The notes beneath the pieces were generated by a model. It searched no databases. It was given only the letters and a program-made list of their open reading frames with translations, and was not told where the DNA came from. A DNA stretch of 11,121 nucleotides from an uncultured Desulfobacterales bacterium (GTDB taxonomy: Bacteria > Desulfobacterota > Desulfobacteria > Desulfobacterales > JAFDCJ01). A program made the translations under genes and the position numbers. Positions 6,822 through 11,121 of this stretch are shown piece by piece. The DNA is taken from the NCBI GenBank assembly GCA_945787595.1, contig CALZJV010000325.1, forward strand, positions 1 through 11,121, written 5' to 3'. The first letter of the stretch is position 1, and each line of letters opens with the position of its first letter.

Positions 6822-9419
6822 TTGGTCTTATTGACAATTCCTGCAATTAGGATATGTTTGTTTTATCGCATCCTGGCAAAATGGTATAGTGATGACAGTG
6901 CAACAGAAATCCAGCTTTTTATATTTTCCACTGAAAACAGAATATACGGCCATCTGGATAGTGGCCATTATTGGCCTTATACCCGCGCCTTGAAACACGG
7001 AATCGAGAGAAATCTTGAAGCTGTGACAACTATCCGGGATCTCTGCCTTTCTTCAGAGGGGGTTGAGCAAGTCGAGTTTCAGCTTTTTGCCCGATCGCTT
7101 TTGGCGCGCTATCACGGTATTCAGGCGCTGATGTGGATTCCGCATGTTCCTCATTTGGTGAATAAACCAATTGAGAAAATGACAAAAAGTGTATCCCAAC
7201 AGTCCCAGATTACGGTGCAGACAGCCGAGGGTGAGGTGACAGGGGCAAACCCTCGCAGCACATCGGTTCCCCTTTATTACGCAGAGTCTCTCGAAGGTAG
7301 CGACATATCCGTGGATTTTCACCTCGGTTCCAATCCCGTGTTTCGCGAAACCCTCAACAGAGCACGGGCTACCGCGAAAATGGCTGTCAGCGAACGTATC
7401 AAATTGAGACCGGAGCCCGGCGATCATATTGGTTTCATGGCCAGTCTGCCCGTCTTTCGCCAGGAATTACCAGAGAATACGCCCCAGGATGAAAATTTAC
7501 TGGGTTTCGCCGTGGGAGTATTTCGGGTTGAAGACCTAGCCAATACTTCGATTGAACTCTTGGAGCCAAGGGGAGTGGACGTTCTGATCCGCGATGAATC
7601 GGCCTTGGAGGGGGAGAGGTATCTGCATTTTTATTCCAGCAGACTGCGGTCACGAGATCCGTCAGAGCCGGCAAATGGGAAGTCGTTTGGGGAGGAGGGG
7701 AAAATTCAGATCTCCTCCACCTTTGATGTAGCCGACCGGACATGGTCGGTAACCTGCATACAAACCGAGCAATTCCGCAGTGCAGAGACGTTCGAGCAAA
7801 GTCCTTGGGTTGTTTTTGGGGCCGGGCTGCTGTTCACAGTGCTGTTGTCTTTTTATCTCGCGCGCATTAAAGAGAACATGCTGGAACGCTCTCGGATGCA
7901 AGAAGCCATTATGGATCGCGAGGAACTCTTTCGGCAGATGACAGAGAATGTGGATGGCATGTTTTGGGCCATCACGGGGGATATCGGTAAAATCCTTTAC
8001 CTTGGTCCAGCCTATGAAAAGATATGGGGTGTACCTCCCAAGGATTTGGCCAGTCAACATGCTCCCTTCTTTGAAGCCATACCGCCCGAGGATCAGGAGC
8101 GCCTTATGGCGGTCTGGCGTCAAATTAGCCAGGATAAGGTAAATGTCGAAGTGATGCATCGTGTCATCCGGCCTGACGGCTCAAAACGTTGGGTCCAGAC
8201 ACGAGGTTTCCCGGTAAAAGATGAGATGGGCGATGTCTTCCGGATTGTTGGAATCACGGAGGATATAACCGAAAAGAAACTGGCGGAAGAGGCGTTGCGG
8301 CAATCCGAAGCCAAACTACGTGCATTATTTAACCAATCGCCCGACATCATCATGACGGTGGATCGGGAAGGCAAGATCCAGCTGATGAACCGTTCCCACC
8401 CGGCCATGCCGGTGGAGGGGGCTATTGGGCGTAGTTCTTTCGATCTATGGCCTTCCGAGTTTTGGAAATGGTACCGCAAGGCTCTCAAGAAAGTGTTTCG
8501 CAAGGGGCGCATCAAGCATTTCGAGCATTCAACGACCGATTCCCAATATTGGGAGGGGCGGATCGTGCCGATTAGCAGCGACGTACCGGTGACCGCTGCG
8601 ATGGTTATTGCTACCGATGTGACGGAAAAGCACAATCTGGAATTGCAGGCGTTACGTAATGCCCGCCTGGCTTCCATCGGTGTTTTGTCGGCCGGCGTTG
8701 CCCATGAAATTAACAATCCTAACAATTCCATTTCGTTCAGTGCCTCGCTGATCTCCAGAGCCTGGCAGGATATCACGCCGATCCTGGTGGAATATTATCA
8801 AAAGAATGGCGATTTTTTGATGGGCGGTATCTCTTTTTCGGAAGCGCGCCAGACCCTGCCCCAACTGTTATCGGAAATCGGCCACAATTCCGAGCGGATA
8901 AAGCGGATCGTACAAAACCTGAAGCACATGGCAAGGCAGGAAAAGGATGAGCTGAACCAGACAGTCGATATCCAGCAAGTCTTAGAAGGAACGATGATGA
9001 TCCTGCACAATCAGATCCAGAAATACACCGATGTCTGCACGCTGGAGGTGAGTGACGATCTTCCGCTGGTGCGAGGGAACTCTCAACAGCTGGAGCAAGT
9101 TTTCATCAATCTCCTGTCGAACGCCCTCCAGGCGCTGCCCGAGAGAAGTTGTGGGGTCCATATCAATGCCGCTCTAAATGAGGATCATGAATATTTGACG
9201 GTCACGGTACGGGATGAAGGGTGCGGCATCTCCGAGCGCGATCTAGGTCGGCTCACAAAGCCATTTTTTACGACCAGGGGGGAATCCGGCGGAACAGGAC
9301 TGGGGCTTTCCATCTCCCAATCGATCGTCGAAAGGCACGGCGGTTCACTGGTTTTTGCTTCGAAACTCGGCAAAGGAACCACCGTAACGGTAAAAATACC
9401 CTTGATCGCTTCGAGATAA
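6822..9419 (+). CDS. CHASE-PAS-PAS sensor histidine kinase, N-terminus probably disrupted
   Basis: The open frame has 865 codons. After an unconvincing N-terminus, a CHASE-type extracytoplasmic sensor covers about residues 56-320 (the ALKHGIERNLEAV helix, then GIQALMWIPHVP at 99-110). TM2 lies at about 328-346. PAS1 spans about 367-490 and PAS2 about 495-610. HisKA follows with H628 in AGVAHEINNPNNS, then HATPase with N767, a DEGCGI box (798-803) and a GGTGLGLSIS box. It should autophosphorylate H628 and pass phosphate to the NtrC-type regulator 12 bases downstream. The frame opens at a TTG (6822) with no ribosome site and ahead of the likely transcription start. The expected first membrane helix lies in another frame at 6892-6993. 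The gene is therefore frameshifted, partly deleted, or starts internally (a TTG at 6990 is in frame). The catalytic half is intact. Confidence 0.82.
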   Translation: MVLLTIPAIRICLFYRILAKWYSDDSATEIQLFIFSTENRIYGHLDSGHYWPYTRALKHGIERNLEAVTTIRDLCLSSEGVEQVEFQLFARSLLARYHGIQALMWIPHVPHLVNKPIEKMTKSVSQQSQITVQTAEGEVTGANPRSTSVPLYYAESLEGSDISVDFHLGSNPVFRETLNRARATAKMAVSERIKLRPEPGDHIGFMASLPVFRQELPENTPQDENLLGFAVGVFRVEDLANTSIELLEPRGVDVLIRDESALEGERYLHFYSSRLRSRDPSEPANGKSFGEEGKIQISSTFDVADRTWSVTCIQTEQFRSAETFEQSPWVVFGAGLLFTVLLSFYLARIKENMLERSRMQEAIMDREELFRQMTENVDGMFWAITGDIGKILYLGPAYEKIWGVPPKDLASQHAPFFEAIPPEDQERLMAVWRQISQDKVNVEVMHRVIRPDGSKRWVQTRGFPVKDEMGDVFRIVGITEDITEKKLAEEALRQSEAKLRALFNQSPDIIMTVDREGKIQLMNRSHPAMPVEGAIGRSSFDLWPSEFWKWYRKALKKVFRKGRIKHFEHSTTDSQYWEGRIVPISSDVPVTAAMVIATDVTEKHNLELQALRNARLASIGVLSAGVAHEINNPNNSISFSASLISRAWQDITPILVEYYQKNGDFLMGGISFSEARQTLPQLLSEIGHNSERIKRIVQNLKHMARQEKDELNQTVDIQQVLEGTMMILHNQIQKYTDVCTLEVSDDLPLVRGNSQQLEQVFINLLSNALQALPERSCGVHINAALNEDHEYLTVTVRDEGCGISERDLGRLTKPFFTTRGESGGTGLGLSISQSIVERHGGSLVFASKLGKGTTVTVKIPLIASR
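6831..6858 (+). promoter_or_regulatory. Candidate sigma70 promoter of the CHASE kinase operon
   Basis: A perfect -35 hexamer TTGACA (6831-6836) is followed after 16 bases by TATGTT (6853-6858, four of six). The predicted start near 6865 lies downstream of the TTG at 6822 that would open the longest kinase frame, but about 27 bases before an ATG at 6892. This argues that the ancestral kinase start was 6892. Confidence 0.42.
6892..6993 (+). pseudogene. Out-of-frame original N-terminus of the CHASE kinase (start plus TM1)
   Basis: An ATG at 6892 opens a 33-codon frame ending at TGA (6991-6993). It reads MTVQQKSSFLYF, a short basic segment, and then the strongly hydrophobic AIWIVAIIGLIP. This is the soluble-tail-then-helix start expected of a CHASE kinase, whereas the same bases in the long frame give a polar, implausible sequence. 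It ends just where the CHASE-domain helix begins in the other frame, so adding one base near 6980-6992 would join them. Even so, the gap between helix and CHASE would be shorter than I expect for the family, so a deletion is also possible. Confidence 0.55.
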
Positions 9420-9423
9420 GGAG
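9418..9423 (+). promoter_or_regulatory. Ribosome-binding site of the NtrC-type regulator
   Basis: AAGGAG overlaps the kinase stop codon (TAA, 9417-9419) and lies eight bases before the ATG at 9432. This indicates translational coupling and fixes the regulator start. Confidence 0.75.
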
Positions 9424-9431
9424 ACGACACC

Positions 9432-10844
9432 ATGAAACCGCGTACCTCATCATCACTACCGGTGTTGCTCGTCGACGACGAGTCGACCGTACTTCTGAGC
9501 TCCAAAATGATCCTCAGCAGCGCCGGCATTGGGCCGATTGAGACAGTTCAAGACAGCCGGGAGCTTATACCGCTGCTATCTCGACAGCAGGCAGCAGTGG
9601 TCGTTCTTGACCTTTTTATGCCCTATATTCCGGGCAGTCAACTTCTGCCTGAGATTATCAAACAATTCCCCGAACTTCCGGTTATCGTGATGACCGCGGC
9701 CCAGGAGGTGGATACGGCCGTTGCCTGCATGAAGGAGGGCGCCTTCGATTACCTTGTCAAGCCGGTAGAGGAGAGCCGCTTTGTCTCCAGCGTAAAGCGG
9801 GCGCTGGAGATAAGGTTGCTGCGCCGGCAGGTGGACACCCTCAAACACTATCTTATCTCGGATGATTTGGAGCATAGTGATGTATTTGCCCCCATTATTA
9901 CCACCAGCCGAAAGATGCGCGCCCTGTTCCAATATATGGAGGCGACCGCAACGTCCAACGAACCGGTGCTCATAAGCGGTGAAACCGGCGTTGGCAAAGA
10001 GTTGCTGGCAGAGGCGCTGCACCGCCTCAGTGGAAGACCTGGTAAGTTGGTCCAGGTCAATGTCGCCGGATTGGACGATACCCTCTTTGCCGATTCCTTG
10101 TTCGGACACAAGAAGGGGGCTTACACGGGGGCCGATACATCCCGCGAAGGTCTGGTGGCCCAGGCGGCCGCTGGAACGCTTTTTCTGGACGAGATTGGCG
10201 ACCTGAAAACCGCCTCGCAAATCAAACTCCTGCGTCTGCTCGAGGAGAGACAGTATTATCCTCTGGGATCAGATGTCGCCAAAGCCGGCGAGGCCAGGGT
10301 TATTTGCGCCACCAATCGCAGCCTGCAGGAGCGGATGTCAAAACACCACTTCCGATCAGACCTCTATTTTCGCCTCTCTGTGCATCAAATCTGTGTGCCG
10401 CCGCTCAGAGAACGTAAGGAGGACATACCGGTGCTGGTCGACCACTTTGTCGAAAATACAGCGCTGTCGATGGACAAAAAAGCCCCCCTGCCACCGTCCG
10501 AGCTGTATACGCTGCTTGCCACCTATTATTTCCCCGGCAACGTGCGCGAACTGCGGGCCATGATCTTCGATGCCGTTGCTCAACACAAAACCGGCCGCGT
10601 TCTTTCCATGCATAGCTTTCATAGGGTGATTCAAGCCCAGCAAGCTTCCCCCTTGATTGAGGTAAAGGGCCAGGGCAAGTCTACAGATCGGTTCCCCACA
10701 CTGAAAGAGGCCGAAAGACTGCACATCCAGGCAGCATTGCGGCAGGCAAACGGAAATCAGGGCATTGCCGCAACGCTGCTGGGTATCTCCCGACCGGCGC
10801 TAAACCGGCGTCTGGCGCACTTAAATACCTCAGACAAGGAGTAA
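9432..10844 (+). CDS. NtrC-type sigma54-dependent response regulator
   Basis: A 470-residue activator that, when phosphorylated, should use ATP hydrolysis to open promoters bound by sigma54-RNA polymerase. The receiver (about 10-125) has the acidic pair D15-D16, the phospho-acceptor D60 in VVLDLFMP, T88 and K110. The AAA+ domain (about 155-380) has Walker A GETGVGKE at 183-190 and the sigma54-contact loop GAYTGA at 229-234 (tyrosine for the usual phenylalanine). Walker B LFLDE is at 250-254, the arginine-finger region SDLYFRLSVH follows, then FPGNVREL. A Fis-type helix-turn-helix closes the protein (about 440-461, GIAATLLGISRPALNRRL). All catalytic elements look intact. It is the second gene of an operon with the CHASE kinase, its likely partner. 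A sigma54-type promoter about 255 bases downstream is a candidate target. Confidence 0.95.
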   Translation: MKPRTSSSLPVLLVDDESTVLLSSKMILSSAGIGPIETVQDSRELIPLLSRQQAAVVVLDLFMPYIPGSQLLPEIIKQFPELPVIVMTAAQEVDTAVACMKEGAFDYLVKPVEESRFVSSVKRALEIRLLRRQVDTLKHYLISDDLEHSDVFAPIITTSRKMRALFQYMEATATSNEPVLISGETGVGKELLAEALHRLSGRPGKLVQVNVAGLDDTLFADSLFGHKKGAYTGADTSREGLVAQAAAGTLFLDEIGDLKTASQIKLLRLLEERQYYPLGSDVAKAGEARVICATNRSLQERMSKHHFRSDLYFRLSVHQICVPPLRERKEDIPVLVDHFVENTALSMDKKAPLPPSELYTLLATYYFPGNVRELRAMIFDAVAQHKTGRVLSMHSFHRVIQAQQASPLIEVKGQGKSTDRFPTLKEAERLHIQAALRQANGNQGIAATLLGISRPALNRRLAHLNTSDKE

Positions 10845-10847
10845 ACC

Positions 10848-10860
10848 TCCGGGACCCGGA
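10848..10860. repeat. Short G+C-rich palindrome after the regulator stop
   Basis: TCCGG-GAC-CCGGA begins four bases after the TAA of the sigma54 regulator and is followed by TTTCC. The five-base-pair stem could act as a weak terminator or an operator. The T run is too short for a convincing intrinsic terminator. Confidence 0.35.
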
Positions 10861-10900
10861 TTTCCATGCTAAAGTAAATGCTGGGGCACATCTCTGGGGG

Positions 10901-11023
10901 GGGGTGTAACATTTTATTTGGTTACAGCCTGCCCCGTCAACCATTTAACCGATAGAAATTGTTACTGATTTCAATGCATGCCACGCCCCGTCATCTAAAT
11001 GGGCGTTCATTTTGTTACACCCC
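10901..11023. repeat. 123-bp segment bounded by perfect 11-bp inverted repeats
   Basis: GGGGTGTAACA (10901-10911) is exactly reversed as TGTTACACCCC (11013-11023). The left end merges into a run of nine G (10896-10904). Inside, GCCCCGTCA occurs twice in direct orientation (10931-10939 and 10985-10993), GTTAC occurs at 10921 and 10961, and GAAAT-N8-ATTTC lies at 10955-10972. No open frame fills it and no clear target-site duplication flanks it. It may be a miniature or remnant insertion element, or a cluster of protein-binding sites. Confidence 0.5.
10905..10926. promoter_or_regulatory. Perfect dyad TGTAAC-N10-GTTACA, candidate activator site
   Basis: Six-base half-sites TGTAAC (10905-10910) and GTTACA (10921-10926) flank ten AT-rich bases. 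This is the size expected for a dimeric Fis-type helix-turn-helix activator. A further GTTACA lies at 11015-11020. It sits between a sigma54 activator gene and a sigma54-type promoter, at a distance slightly long for an enhancer but within reach by looping. Confidence 0.4.
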
Positions 11024-11065
11024 TGACCTCACCGTTTTATCCTCCCAATATTTCTCTATCTATTT

Positions 11066-11079
11066 GATATTACAATATC
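11066..11079. promoter_or_regulatory. Palindrome GATATT-AC-AATATC
   Basis: A perfect six-base inverted repeat with a two-base centre lies 19 bases upstream of the sigma54-type promoter. It could be an operator or a site for DNA bending. The AT-rich context makes chance possible. Confidence 0.3.
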
Positions 11080-11098
11080 TATTCTTTTGCCAGACGTT

Positions 11099-11114
11099 TG
11101 GCGCGGTTTGTGCA
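11099..11114 (+). promoter_or_regulatory. Candidate sigma54 (-24/-12) promoter reading out of the window
   Basis: TGGCGCG at 11099-11105 and GTGCA at 11110-11114 match the consensus TGGCACG-N4-TTGCA at ten of twelve fixed positions. The GG and GC dinucleotides have the required ten-base separation. It is followed by AAAA and points to a gene outside the window. The 255 bases between the upstream activator gene and this element hold no recognisable gene. Confidence 0.5.
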
Positions 11115-11121
11115 AAATGAT

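Noticed and set aside
6980..6993. Programmed ribosomal frameshift joining the 6892 start to the CHASE frame
   Set aside because: No slippery heptamer, upstream Shine-Dalgarno-like stimulator or downstream hairpin is evident. A mutation or sequencing indel explains it more simply.
8120..8776. 218-codon antisense open frame within the CHASE kinase gene
   Set aside because: It lies wholly opposite a well-supported PAS/HisKA coding frame, has no recognisable motif and no ribosome site. It is a shadow of codon bias in the real gene.
9576..10220. 214-codon antisense open frame within the sigma54 regulator
   Set aside because: It is opposite the receiver and AAA+ coding sequence with Walker motifs in the sense frame. 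No domain is visible in the antisense product.
10848..10870. Strong intrinsic terminator after the sigma54 regulator
   Set aside because: The stem is only five base pairs with a three-base loop and is followed by just three T residues.
10896..11028. Intact insertion sequence with target-site duplication
   Set aside because: The inverted ends are perfect, but there is no transposase frame inside and the flanking bases do not form a direct repeat.

Overview
The window looks like a chromosomal segment of a Gram-negative, probably deltaproteobacterial (Desulfobacterota-like) bacterium. That is an inference from gene content: a PiT transporter with DUF47 partners, CHASE/PAS kinases, an NtrC-type sigma54 activator and a transposase-family remnant. 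No rRNA or other marker confirms it. No CRISPR array, tRNA or intact insertion sequence was seen.

Region 1 (about 1-2957, minus strand) is a phosphate-transport operon. Reading leftward it holds a diverged DUF47/PhoU-like protein, a canonical DUF47/PhoU-like protein, a PiT-family phosphate permease and then the first codons of an exported protein that runs off the left edge. Ribosome-binding sites move both DUF47 starts inward to ATG codons.

Region 2 (2958-5948) starts with a divergent promoter region and a NarL/LuxR-type response regulator on the plus strand. Convergent with it, with one base between the stop codons, is a NarX-type histidine kinase (HisKA_3) with a large helical periplasmic sensor resembling the HBM domain, plus HAMP and PAS domains. 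Kinase class and proximity suggest a cognate pair. Its position divergent to the phosphate operon makes that operon a candidate target, but no direct evidence shows it.

Region 3 (5949-6821) is an 873-base AT-rich stretch without an intact gene. It contains a decayed fragment resembling the HHYLG motif region of DUF4338/DruA-like transposase-family proteins, an unexplained 50-codon frame, a start-less 87-codon open frame and short dyads.

Region 4 (6822-10844, plus strand) is a second two-component system: a CHASE-PAS-PAS-HisKA-HATPase kinase followed 12 bases later by an NtrC-type sigma54-dependent regulator. The kinase N-terminus appears broken. A good start with a transmembrane helix, placed behind a promoter-like TTGACA element, is in a different frame from the CHASE domain. 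Region 5 (10845-11121) is non-coding and dense in dyads, including TGTAAC-N10-GTTACA and outer 11-bp inverted repeats. It ends with a good match to a sigma54 -24/-12 promoter pointing out of the window, so the activator probably controls the next gene.
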